Source: CAZEDU01 sp964511185 (GTDB lineage: Bacteria; Myxococcota; Myxococcia; Myxococcales; Myxococcaceae). From it: DNA of 41,030 nt. Positions 17,676-25,073 of this stretch are shown here, piece after piece. Both the position numbers and the translations under genes were made by a program. How positions within the stretch are numbered: the stretch's first letter is position 1; every line of letters begins with the position of its first letter. The stretch is from NCBI GenBank assembly GCA_964511185.1, contig CAZEDU010000035.1, positions 1 to 41,030 of the forward strand, in the 5' to 3' direction. Below the pieces are notes generated by a model, which was not told where the DNA came from, made no database searches, and saw only the letters and a program-made list of their open reading frames with translations.

Positions 17676-18212
17676 ATGACTCGCATGAGGAACTCTGTGC
17701 GGAGAGTGGTCGCCAGTGCTTTGATCCTGATCAGCTTGAGCGGCTGCATCTTGAGTCGGCTGACCGATCGCGCCTTCTTCGGAATGACCGTTCGCGGCGG
17801 CAAGCCTTACTTCCAGAACCGGGTCTTCACCGGCCTGTTCATCATCCCCTTCGCCTTCGCGGTCGACGTGGTGACCTCGCCGCTTCAGGTGCTCTTGATG
17901 GTCGTCTTCGGCGACGACTTCCTGTTGCCCGAGAAGTCGGCGGTCTCGAGCATCGCGCTCCAGGAGCGGCTCGAGCAGAACGAGGCGTTCGCCGCGCTCG
18001 ACCCGGCCACCCGCGATCGCCTGGCGCGCGAGCTCGAGGCGCGCATCGCCTCAGGTCAGGTGCAGCCCGGCGTCGCGCTCGCGCTGTCGGCCGACGGCCA
18101 GTGGATCGACACGCCGGTGGATTCCGAGGCCCGCGCGCAGCTCATCGCCCGCGCTCAGTTGCCCGAGCAGGGCTCGGCCGGCTCCCTAGGTCAGGCCGTC
18201 TGCGCGCGGTAA
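17676..18212 (+). CDS. YceK/YidQ-like lipoprotein
   Basis: The 178-residue protein has a basic start, a hydrophobic core (VVASALILISLSGC) and a lipobox Cys24, so it should be lipid-anchored. The segment FIIPFAFAVDVVTSPLQV resembles the short YceK/YidQ (DUF1375) family, which has a comparable aromatic-Pro-Phe, Asp and Ser-Pro pattern; the function of that family is unknown. The C-terminal part adds an amphipathic helix rich in Arg/Glu/Ala. ATG 17676 has GGAG very close upstream; ATG 17685 is an alternative with better spacing. A stem-loop follows at 18246-18297. Confidence 0.7.
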   Translation: MTRMRNSVRRVVASALILISLSGCILSRLTDRAFFGMTVRGGKPYFQNRVFTGLFIIPFAFAVDVVTSPLQVLLMVVFGDDFLLPEKSAVSSIALQERLEQNEAFAALDPATRDRLARELEARIASGQVQPGVALALSADGQWIDTPVDSEARAQLIARAQLPEQGSAGSLGQAVCAR

Positions 18213-18460
18213 GCTCGATTTTTCGGTCTTGAATCTGTTACACCGGAGGGTCATAGACCACCCACTCGCACCTGGCGTGGGGTGGGATGTGACCCTCTTG
18301 TGCTTTTGAATGATTACGGCAGTTTTTCCTTGGAAGTCTTTGTGGGCGGGTCTTGCGTGACCCGGAGACGCTCCATGTATTCAGGACTTGGCTTGTTGCC
18401 GTGCCCACTATGTGACAATCTTTCGTGACTGCGATTTTGCAGTCTGGCGGAACAACCAAG
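18213..18460 (+). other. Intergenic region, lower GC
   Basis: The 248 bases are clearly less GC-rich than the genes on either side. They contain the long stem-loop at 18246-18297, stretches such as GCAGTTTTTCC, and then the leader of the HTH-receiver gene. GTG 18425 is an in-frame start alternative for that gene. No other coding region is supported. Confidence 0.5.
18246..18297. terminator. Long two-stage stem-loop, possible terminator or structured RNA
   Basis: GAGGGTCA (18246-18253) pairs perfectly with TGACCCTC (18290-18297). Inside it CCACCC (18258-18263) pairs with GGGTGG (18280-18285). The right arm is followed by TTGTGCTTTTGAAT, a weak T-rich tail. It lies 34 bases after the lipoprotein stop, so a terminator is the simplest reading. 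The two-stage stem is longer than terminators usually need. Confidence 0.55.
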
Positions 18461-19033
18461 ATGGATCGGCTCTTTACCACCCACGACATCAGTAAGTTAT
18501 TGCAGGTTGACCCTTCGACCGTGAGCAAATGGATTGACCGCGGTCTGTTGATCGCGTTTCGAACTCCGGGAGGTCATAGAAGGGTGAGAAGTGGCGATTT
18601 ACGGACTTTTCTGATTGCTCACGAAATGCCGGTTCCCAGCGAGCTGGGGAGCGGGGCCGTGCGGTTGGTGGTGGTCGACGACGAGAAGGCGGAGATCGAA
18701 GCGCTCAAGCGCGCCTTCAAGCCGTACGGCGATCACGTCACGCTCACCACCACGACCAGCGGGGTCGAGGCGGTGCTGTTGGTGTCCGAAGAGAAGCCGC
18801 ACGGGCTGCTCATCGATCTGCACATGCCCGAAGTCGACGGCCTCGAGGTCGTGCGTCGCATCCGGGCGCGCAAGACCCTCGAGGGCGTGCGCATCATCAC
18901 CATGACCGCGCGGCGGAGCTCTGATTTGGTCGAGCAGTCCCTCAAGGCCGGCGCCGCGGCGTGCCTGCCCAAGCCCATCGACGTGTTGGCGGTGCTGGAC
19001 CTGTTCCGCATCCCGATCGCGATGGCGAAGTGA
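18461..19033 (+). CDS. Response regulator with N-terminal MerR/excisionase-type HTH and C-terminal receiver
   Basis: The 190-residue protein places DNA binding first. Residues 1-58 form a compact MerR/excisionase-like helix-turn-helix (FTTHDISKLLQVDPSTVSKW, then RTPGGHRRV). Residues 67-185 form a CheY-like receiver with the acidic pair Asp73-Asp74, phospho-acceptor Asp119, Thr149 and Lys171, all in place. Most response regulators have the opposite order. The HTH half is encoded by DNA visibly poorer in GC than the receiver half. It sits on the same strand 161 bases before the ThDP-KAS III-kinase set and is the only DNA-binding output near those kinases, so it is the natural candidate effector. 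That link is inference. ATG 18461 is chosen over GTG 18425 because the HTH begins there. Confidence 0.88.
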   Translation: MDRLFTTHDISKLLQVDPSTVSKWIDRGLLIAFRTPGGHRRVRSGDLRTFLIAHEMPVPSELGSGAVRLVVVDDEKAEIEALKRAFKPYGDHVTLTTTTSGVEAVLLVSEEKPHGLLIDLHMPEVDGLEVVRRIRARKTLEGVRIITMTARRSSDLVEQSLKAGAAACLPKPIDVLAVLDLFRIPIAMAK

Positions 19034-19043
19034 CTTCCTGAAC

Positions 19044-19080
19044 GACACTGCTTCCCAGGGGTCCAATCCGGGACGCAGTG
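19044..19080 (+). terminator. Stem-loop after the HTH-receiver gene
   Basis: ACACTGC (19044-19050) pairs with GCAGTGT (19074-19080), and TCCC/GGGA can pair inside. It begins 11 bases after the stop codon and is followed by GTGAAATTTTAAAAC. It probably ends the regulator transcript, at least partly, before the ThDP operon. Confidence 0.5.
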
Positions 19081-19194
19081 TGTGAAATTTTAAAACAGGT
19101 AAAACACGAAAAAATGGAGACGTTTGATTACGCACGGGCGGCCCACTAAGAGGACTTTTCGGTTCTGAACAATCATAGGCAAGGAGCTGCTCAG
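19081..19194 (+). promoter_or_regulatory. AT-rich leader before the ThDP-KAS III-kinase operon
   Basis: This stretch is AT-rich for the genome (AAATTTTAAAACAGG, then CGAAAAAATGG) and is the likely control region of the operon. A TTGATT...TAAGAG pair with 17-base spacing (from about 19125) is a weak promoter candidate. AGGAG lies 8 bases before the ATG at 19195. Confidence 0.4.
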
Positions 19195-20922
19195 ATGACG
19201 GTGCCGCTTCGCAACCTGGTTCCTCTTCCCAGCGCTCGTGTTTCACCGATAGCCATTCCCTTTCCCGCCGAGCGACGCGTGGCCGACATCATCGTCGACA
19301 CGCTGGTGCGGCTTGGCGTCGATACCTTCTTCGGGATTCCGGGCGGGGCCATCTGTTCGGTCTACGACGCGCTCGAGCCGCGCGGTGACGTGCACGTCAT
19401 CAATACGCGACACGAGTCCGGGGCCGCGTTCATGGCGATGGGCTTCTCTCGCATCGGCGGTGCGATGCCCGCAGTCCTCACCACCTCTGGCCCGGGCATC
19501 ACCAACGCGCTGACCGGGTTGGCGGCGGCGCACGCCGACGGGGTTCCGCTCTTGGTGCTCTGCGGTGAGGTGCCGAAGAAGAACTTCGGGCGCGGCGCGC
19601 TTCAGGAGGGCAGCCGCTACCACCTCGATGTGCTGGGGATGGCCCGCAGCATCACCAAGTTCGCGGCGGAGCTCACCAACCCGCACGCGGTCGTGTCGAC
19701 CATCCGCAAGGCGGTCGCCGCGGCGCGCACCGGGCGCCCTGGGCCGGTGCTGCTCACCTTGCCGCTCGACGTCTCCAACGAGCGCATCGTGCCGTCCTCG
19801 TTGTCGTGCGACGAAGAGGTGCGCTTCGGGCTCAACGAGCAGCTGCTCACGCAGGCGGCGGCCGCGCTCGAGCGCGCGAAGCGCCCGCTCATCCTGGCGG
19901 GCTCGGGCGCGCGCCACCCCGAGACGGTGCGCTACCTGCGGGCGCTGGCGACCGGCTGGGGCATTCCCGTCGCCACCACGCCCAAGGCGAAGGGCGTCTT
20001 CCCCGAGACGCACCCGCTCTCGCTGGGCATCTTCGGCCACGGCGGTCACCTGAGCGCGGCGGAGTACCTCGAAGAAGGCATCGACGTGCTGCTCTGCGTG
20101 GGCTCGGGGTTGGGGGAGACCGGGACCAACAGCTGGAGCGCGGCGCTCAAGCCGAGCGACGCGTTCATTCAGATCGACGTCGACGCGGCGCAGATCGGCA
20201 AGAACTACCAGGTCAACTACGGAATCGTCGGGCAGGCCGAGGTCGTGCTGAGGAAGCTGTTGAGCCGCGTCGATCGCCCACCGGCGATGAACGGCGTCGC
20301 GGGCAGGCGCCACCACCCCATCGAGCGCATCGCCGACGCGGACGGGCTGCACCCGGCCGACGCCATCACCGCGCTCCAGCAGATCATGCCGGCGAAGACC
20401 ATCTACACCGCCGACATCGGCGAGCACATGCTGTTCGCGCTCCACTACCTGAGCCTCGACGAGCCGGATGCGTTCTTCGTGAACTCCGGCTTCGGGTCGA
20501 TGGGGTCGGGCATCGGCGCGGCCATCGGCGCGAAGGTCGCCAAGCCGATGCGGCCGGTGGCGAGCATCTGCGGCGACTTCGGCTTCCAGATGTTCGGCTT
20601 CGAGCTGGCGACCTGCGTCGAAGGGGCGGTCGGCGTCACCTTCCTCATCCTCAACGACGCGCGCATGGGCATGGTCGAGAGCGGCATGATGCGCCTGTTC
20701 GGCCGCTCGTTGCCGATGCGGAGCGACCGGTTCGACTTCGCCGCGTTCGCCCGGTCGATGGGCGCGCACGGCTTCTCCATCAACCAGCTGTCGGACTTCG
20801 AGCGCATTCCGCCCTGGGCGCTGACGGGCACCGTGCCCGCGGTGCTCGACGTGCGCGTGGACCCCCGCTACGCCTTCCCAACGCACGGGCGGGTCGCGCA
20901 GCTGAAGAACTTCGTGGAGTAG
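19195..20922 (+). CDS. Thiamine-diphosphate enzyme, acetolactate synthase-like
   Basis: The 575-residue protein has the three domains of the acetolactate synthase/pyruvate oxidase class: pyrimidine-binding (about 27-195) with the activating Glu74 in NTRHESGAAF, a middle domain (about 215-350), and pyrophosphate-binding (about 385-560). The Mg-ThDP motif starts GDF at 460 and ends ND at 487-488, where acetolactate synthases usually read GDG...NN. The substrate loop GALQEG replaces the usual DAFQE. The enzyme should decarboxylate a 2-oxo acid and join the remaining unit to an acceptor, giving an acyloin or acetohydroxy acid. No small regulatory subunit gene follows, which argues against branched-chain amino acid synthesis. 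The next gene is a ketoacyl synthase, so specialised metabolism is more likely; this is inference. Confidence 0.88.
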   Translation: MTVPLRNLVPLPSARVSPIAIPFPAERRVADIIVDTLVRLGVDTFFGIPGGAICSVYDALEPRGDVHVINTRHESGAAFMAMGFSRIGGAMPAVLTTSGPGITNALTGLAAAHADGVPLLVLCGEVPKKNFGRGALQEGSRYHLDVLGMARSITKFAAELTNPHAVVSTIRKAVAAARTGRPGPVLLTLPLDVSNERIVPSSLSCDEEVRFGLNEQLLTQAAAALERAKRPLILAGSGARHPETVRYLRALATGWGIPVATTPKAKGVFPETHPLSLGIFGHGGHLSAAEYLEEGIDVLLCVGSGLGETGTNSWSAALKPSDAFIQIDVDAAQIGKNYQVNYGIVGQAEVVLRKLLSRVDRPPAMNGVAGRRHHPIERIADADGLHPADAITALQQIMPAKTIYTADIGEHMLFALHYLSLDEPDAFFVNSGFGSMGSGIGAAIGAKVAKPMRPVASICGDFGFQMFGFELATCVEGAVGVTFLILNDARMGMVESGMMRLFGRSLPMRSDRFDFAAFARSMGAHGFSINQLSDFERIPPWALTGTVPAVLDVRVDPRYAFPTHGRVAQLKNFVE

Positions 20923-20963
20923 GACGGGCACTACCGCCCCCAATCAAATCAGGAGCAGACAGC

Positions 20964-22067
20964 ATGCGTCGTGAAGAGACCTCGATCGGCATTCTTGGGG
21001 TGGGCCAGTACCTGCCGCCCACCGTGCGGGACAACGGTTGGTGGCCGGCGAGCTTCGCCGAGAAGATCCTCGCCAAGCGAAGCGCGGACATCATGAACCC
21101 CGAGGCGTTCGCGGCGAAGGCCCAGACGCCGCTTCAGAAGATGCAGCTTCAGGAGATGTTCGCCTCGCACGGCGACCCGTTCCGGGGCACCCAGGAGCGC
21201 CGCGTGCTCGAGCCCGAGCGGCCGACGTGCGACATGGAGGCGAAGGCCGCCGAGGAGGCGCTCGCGCGCGCCGGCATCGACGCGGGCGAGCTGGGGCTCA
21301 TCATCGTGTCCTCCAACCCGTCCGACTGCTTCAATCCCTCGAACGCGGGCGAGGTCCAGCACCGCATCGGCGCCAAGCGCGCCAACGCCGTGTCGCTCGA
21401 GACGGGCTGCTCGTCGTTCTTGAACGGCCTGGCGGTCGCCGACGCCATGGTGCGCGCGCGCCAGTGCCGCTACGCGCTGGTCGTCGCGTCCGCCACCTTC
21501 AGCCGCCTGCTCGACTACGACGACCCGGCATCGGTCATCTTTGGCGACGGCGCCGGCGCGGCGGTGGTGGGGCCGGTGCCTTCGGGGCTGGGGTTTCAGG
21601 GGCACATCTTGCGCTGCGATGGCTCGCTCAACCACGCCGTCTGCATCGGGCCGAAGAGCGACGCGCGTTGGTACGACGGCTCGGCGCCCTTGAGGGTGCA
21701 CTCCAAGCACCCCGACATGGGGCGGGTGATGGTGATGAGCACCGCCGACGCGGCGGCCGACGTGGTGGGGCAGGTGCTCGAGGAGGCGCGCATCGGCCGC
21801 GACGAGGTGACCCACTTCTACTCGCACCAGGCGGTGTGCTGGTTCAACCGGGTGTGCCGCCGCGCGACGGGGTTCGAGCACGCCAAGACGTTCGACACGT
21901 TCGAGCGCTACGCGAGCATGGGCGCCGCCAACATCCCGGTGAACCTGCGCCACGCCGAAGAGGCGGGGCAGCTCAAGCAGGGCGACACCGTGGTGCTCTA
22001 CGCGACCGGCGCGGGGTTCACCTGGGGAGCAACGGTGTTAAGGTGGAGTACCTCGCTTACCCGGTAA
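20964..22067 (+). CDS. 3-oxoacyl-ACP synthase III (FabH)-like enzyme
   Basis: The 367-residue thiolase-fold protein is a KAS III homologue. The nucleophile is Cys149 in LETGCSSF and the His is His288 in YSHQA. The end motif GAGFTWG matches FabH. The third triad residue, normally Asn in GNTSAA, aligns with Ser318 (RYASMGAAN), so the enzyme may not follow the standard decarboxylative mechanism. A long N-terminal insertion (about residues 22-80) is also unlike primary-metabolism FabH. The start ATG 20964 has AGGAG 8 bases upstream. It lies 41 bases after the ThDP gene and 12 before the hybrid kinase. It probably joins an acyl group to a small acceptor made by its neighbours; the product is unknown. 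Confidence 0.9.
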   Translation: MRREETSIGILGVGQYLPPTVRDNGWWPASFAEKILAKRSADIMNPEAFAAKAQTPLQKMQLQEMFASHGDPFRGTQERRVLEPERPTCDMEAKAAEEALARAGIDAGELGLIIVSSNPSDCFNPSNAGEVQHRIGAKRANAVSLETGCSSFLNGLAVADAMVRARQCRYALVVASATFSRLLDYDDPASVIFGDGAGAAVVGPVPSGLGFQGHILRCDGSLNHAVCIGPKSDARWYDGSAPLRVHSKHPDMGRVMVMSTADAAADVVGQVLEEARIGRDEVTHFYSHQAVCWFNRVCRRATGFEHAKTFDTFERYASMGAANIPVNLRHAEEAGQLKQGDTVVLYATGAGFTWGATVLRWSTSLTR

Positions 22068-22079
22068 GACACGCTCTAT

Positions 22080-25073
22080 ATGAGAGAGGTCTCCTCTCGA
22101 ATCCTTGCCCTGTGCCTGGAAACCACCAAGCAGCTGGGCCTGCCACCGGAACGGCTCACCCAGGGCTTGCCGGTCACCGTCGAGGCGATCTCCGACCCAT
22201 CGACCCGTATCGATTGGGACGTCTATTGCGAGCTGTGTGAGCGCTTCGAGGCGCTCTGCGGCGGGCCCGAGAAGCTCGAGCTGTACAGCACCACGTACTC
22301 GCAGGCGCCGGCGGTGGGCGGCTTCACGTCGGCGTTCGGTCTGTTCACCAGCCCGCGCGCGCTCTACTGGGCGGGCCACCGCTGGTTCGGCCACGCGATG
22401 TTCACCGTCGTGGAGTCGGAGTTCGAAGAGCTCCCCGACGGCCGCCTGCGGGTCGTCCTGTCCATCCCCGAAGGGTACCGCGGCTCGACCCAGTTCTTTC
22501 GCATCAACGCCGGCGTGTTCCGCGGCGTGCCGCGCCTGTTGGGGCAACCCGACGCGCAGGTGTCGTACGAGCTGTCGGAGCGCCGGTGCGTCTACACCAT
22601 CGTGCCGCCCCCTTCGCTCACCGTGTGGGCGCGCCTGGGCCGCGCGTTTCGAATGCTGTTCGGCGCCCGCGGCGCGTTCGAGGAGCTGGCGCGGCAGCAG
22701 GCCGAGCTTCGGCAGCGCTTCGACGACTTGAGCGAGGCGAACCGGCGCATCATCGCGCAGGCGGACGAGCTGGAGACGGTGAACCTCCTGGCGCGCGAGC
22801 TCACCAGCTACCGCGACTTGGACCCGCTCGCGCAGGCGGTCACCGCGCTGTTCGAGCGCCGCTTGGCGGCGGACGGAGTCGAGATTCAGCTCTCTTCGCA
22901 AGCGGGCGTGAGCGACGGGCTGAAGGCCGCAGGACGGCGGGACGGCCCGCCCACGCGGGCGTTCGAGCTGCGGTCTGGCGACGAATCGTTGGGGCGCGTC
23001 TTGTTGTGGGGCGACGCGCTCGCCCGGCCTGAGTCGTTGCAGCTCATCGACCGCATCACGCCGTGGGTCTCGATCGCCTTCGAGAACGCGGTGCACCTCG
23101 CGCTGCTCAAGGCCGAGCGGCTCGAGTTGGAGGGCAAGGTCGAGGAGCGGACCCACCAGCTCCGGCTGTCGCTCGAGCGGCTGACCGAGTTCGACCGGCA
23201 GAAGACCCAGTTCTTCGCCAACGCGTCGCACGAGCTGCGCACGCCGCTGACCCTCATCCTGCTCCCGCTCGAGCGGCTGGTGCATGACGCGTCGCTCACC
23301 ACCACGCAGCGGGACGAGGTTCAAGGCGTGCTGAAGAGCACGTACCGGCTGCTCAAGCTGGTGAACGACCTGCTCGATCTGTCGAAGATCGAGGCCGGCC
23401 GGCTCGCCCTGCGCTACGGCCGCACCGAGCTCACCCGGCTGTTGGTCGAGACGACGCGGCCGTGGGGTGCGCTGCTCCAGGCGAAGCAGGTCGTTCTGGT
23501 GGTCGACGCGCCCGAATCGCTCGAGCTGGTCGCCGACGCCGAACGGCTCGAGCAGATAGTGCTCAACCTGCTCTCCAACGCGGTGAAGCACACCCCGCGC
23601 GGCGGACGAATCGAGGTCGGCGCCAAGCGGGAAGGCGAGCTGGTCAACCTCTGGGTCGGCAACACCGGTGAGGGCATTGCCCCGGGCGAGGTCGACCGGC
23701 TCTTCGACCGGTTCGCTCAGAGCCTGAAGGCTTCCTCGCGCCAGTATGGCACCACCGGCTTGGGGCTGCCGGTGGTCAAGGAGCTCATCGAGCTACACGG
23801 CGGGCGCATCTGGATCGACAACGTTCCGGGCGCGCGGATCACCTTCCGCATCCAGCTGCCCGTCGGCCCCGCAGCCACCGAGGTCGAGCCAGAGCAGGAG
23901 ACGCGCATCTCGTCGACCGAGCTGACCCAGTACCAGGTGGCCGCGACCAGCCCTGAGTCGCCTCGAACCACCGACGACGTGCCGGCCAACGAGTCGCTTC
24001 CGCTGTTGCTGTTCGCCGAAGACAACGACGAGCTGCGGTCGTTCGTTCGCCGGAGCCTGGTCGACGAGTACCGCATCATCGAGGCGACCGACGGCGAGAT
24101 GGCGCTCGAGCTCGCGCAGCGTCACCTGCCCGACCTGGTGCTCTCGGACTTGATGATGCCCAAGCTCGACGGCATCGAGCTCTGCCGAGAGCTGAAGCGC
24201 TCGAACGAGCTGAAGTCGATTCCGTTCGTCTTGTTGACCGCGCGGACCGACTTGCACACCAAGTTGGAAGGGTTGAACGAAGGCGCCGACGATTACCTGG
24301 TGAAGCCGTTTCACGTCTCGGAGCTCAAGTCGCGCCTACGCGCGCAGCGGCGGGTCCGGGAGCTGTCCACGCAGGTCGCCACCAGCGAGAAGCTCGGTTC
24401 GTTGGGGCGCGTGGTGGCCGGCGTCGCGCATGAGATTCGAAACCCGCTCAACGGCATCATCAACGCGCTCGAGCCGTTGGGTGAGCGCTTCCGCCCGGGC
24501 GCCGAAGAGTACGACCTGGTGGAGATCGCGCTCGATGCGGCGCGCCGGGTCGAGAAGCTCACCGAGCAACTCCTGCGGCAGGCGCGCGCCGGCGAAGGGG
24601 AGCGGACCGAGGTCGACATCGGGCAGAACATCGCGATGGCGATACGGCTGCTCTCGCACAAGCTCGACGGCGGCCCGTTGATGGTCACCAAGATCGGGCC
24701 CGAGCGCTTGACGATCATCGGTGAGCCGGGCGCGCTCGTGCAGGTGTGGATCAACCTGATCGACAACGCCATCTACGCGTCGGGTCGCGACGGGAAGATT
24801 CAGGTGACCGCGAAGGCCGGAGGGCCGGGGGTGCAGGTCGAGGTCGCCGACTCGGGCCCTGGAATCGAGCCGCAGAACTTAAGGCGCATCTTCGACCCGT
24901 TCTTCACCACCAAGCCGGTCGGTGCGGGCACGGGCCTAGGGCTTGCGGTGGTTCGTTCGATCGTCGAAGCGCACGGCGGGCAGCTCGAGGTTCGCTCTTC
25001 AGCTGGCAAAGGCACTACCTTTCGGGTGACTCTGCCTGGCACCGCAAACACCCGGGAGATGGCGAATGGCTAA
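22080..25073 (+). CDS. Hybrid sensor with two histidine kinase cores flanking a receiver
   Basis: The 997-residue soluble protein has, in order: an unrecognised N-terminal sensor region (1-200) with faint similarity to the ligand domain of AraC-type regulators; a coiled coil; a GAF-like region (about 235-345); kinase core 1 with His384 in ASHELRTPL and an ATPase domain ending GTTGLGLPVV; a receiver (about 640-755) with phospho-acceptor Asp690 in LSDLMMP; and kinase core 2 with His784 in VAHEIRNPL and an ATPase domain with GTGLGLAVV. No membrane segment is seen, so it should sense a cytoplasmic or membrane-permeable ligand. It starts 12 bases after the KAS III stop without a clear ribosome site, suggesting translational coupling, and overlaps the next kinase gene by 8 bases. 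Confidence 0.9.
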   Translation: MREVSSRILALCLETTKQLGLPPERLTQGLPVTVEAISDPSTRIDWDVYCELCERFEALCGGPEKLELYSTTYSQAPAVGGFTSAFGLFTSPRALYWAGHRWFGHAMFTVVESEFEELPDGRLRVVLSIPEGYRGSTQFFRINAGVFRGVPRLLGQPDAQVSYELSERRCVYTIVPPPSLTVWARLGRAFRMLFGARGAFEELARQQAELRQRFDDLSEANRRIIAQADELETVNLLARELTSYRDLDPLAQAVTALFERRLAADGVEIQLSSQAGVSDGLKAAGRRDGPPTRAFELRSGDESLGRVLLWGDALARPESLQLIDRITPWVSIAFENAVHLALLKAERLELEGKVEERTHQLRLSLERLTEFDRQKTQFFANASHELRTPLTLILLPLERLVHDASLTTTQRDEVQGVLKSTYRLLKLVNDLLDLSKIEAGRLALRYGRTELTRLLVETTRPWGALLQAKQVVLVVDAPESLELVADAERLEQIVLNLLSNAVKHTPRGGRIEVGAKREGELVNLWVGNTGEGIAPGEVDRLFDRFAQSLKASSRQYGTTGLGLPVVKELIELHGGRIWIDNVPGARITFRIQLPVGPAATEVEPEQETRISSTELTQYQVAATSPESPRTTDDVPANESLPLLLFAEDNDELRSFVRRSLVDEYRIIEATDGEMALELAQRHLPDLVLSDLMMPKLDGIELCRELKRSNELKSIPFVLLTARTDLHTKLEGLNEGADDYLVKPFHVSELKSRLRAQRRVRELSTQVATSEKLGSLGRVVAGVAHEIRNPLNGIINALEPLGERFRPGAEEYDLVEIALDAARRVEKLTEQLLRQARAGEGERTEVDIGQNIAMAIRLLSHKLDGGPLMVTKIGPERLTIIGEPGALVQVWINLIDNAIYASGRDGKIQVTAKAGGPGVQVEVADSGPGIEPQNLRRIFDPFFTTKPVGAGTGLGLAVVRSIVEAHGGQLEVRSSAGKGTTFRVTLPGTANTREMANG

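Noticed and set aside
13426..17679. Open plus-strand frame of 1417 codons opposite the megaenzyme
   Set aside because: It is antisense to a protein with clear domains, has His/Arg/Glu-rich low-information content typical of GC-rich shadow frames, and shows no motif.
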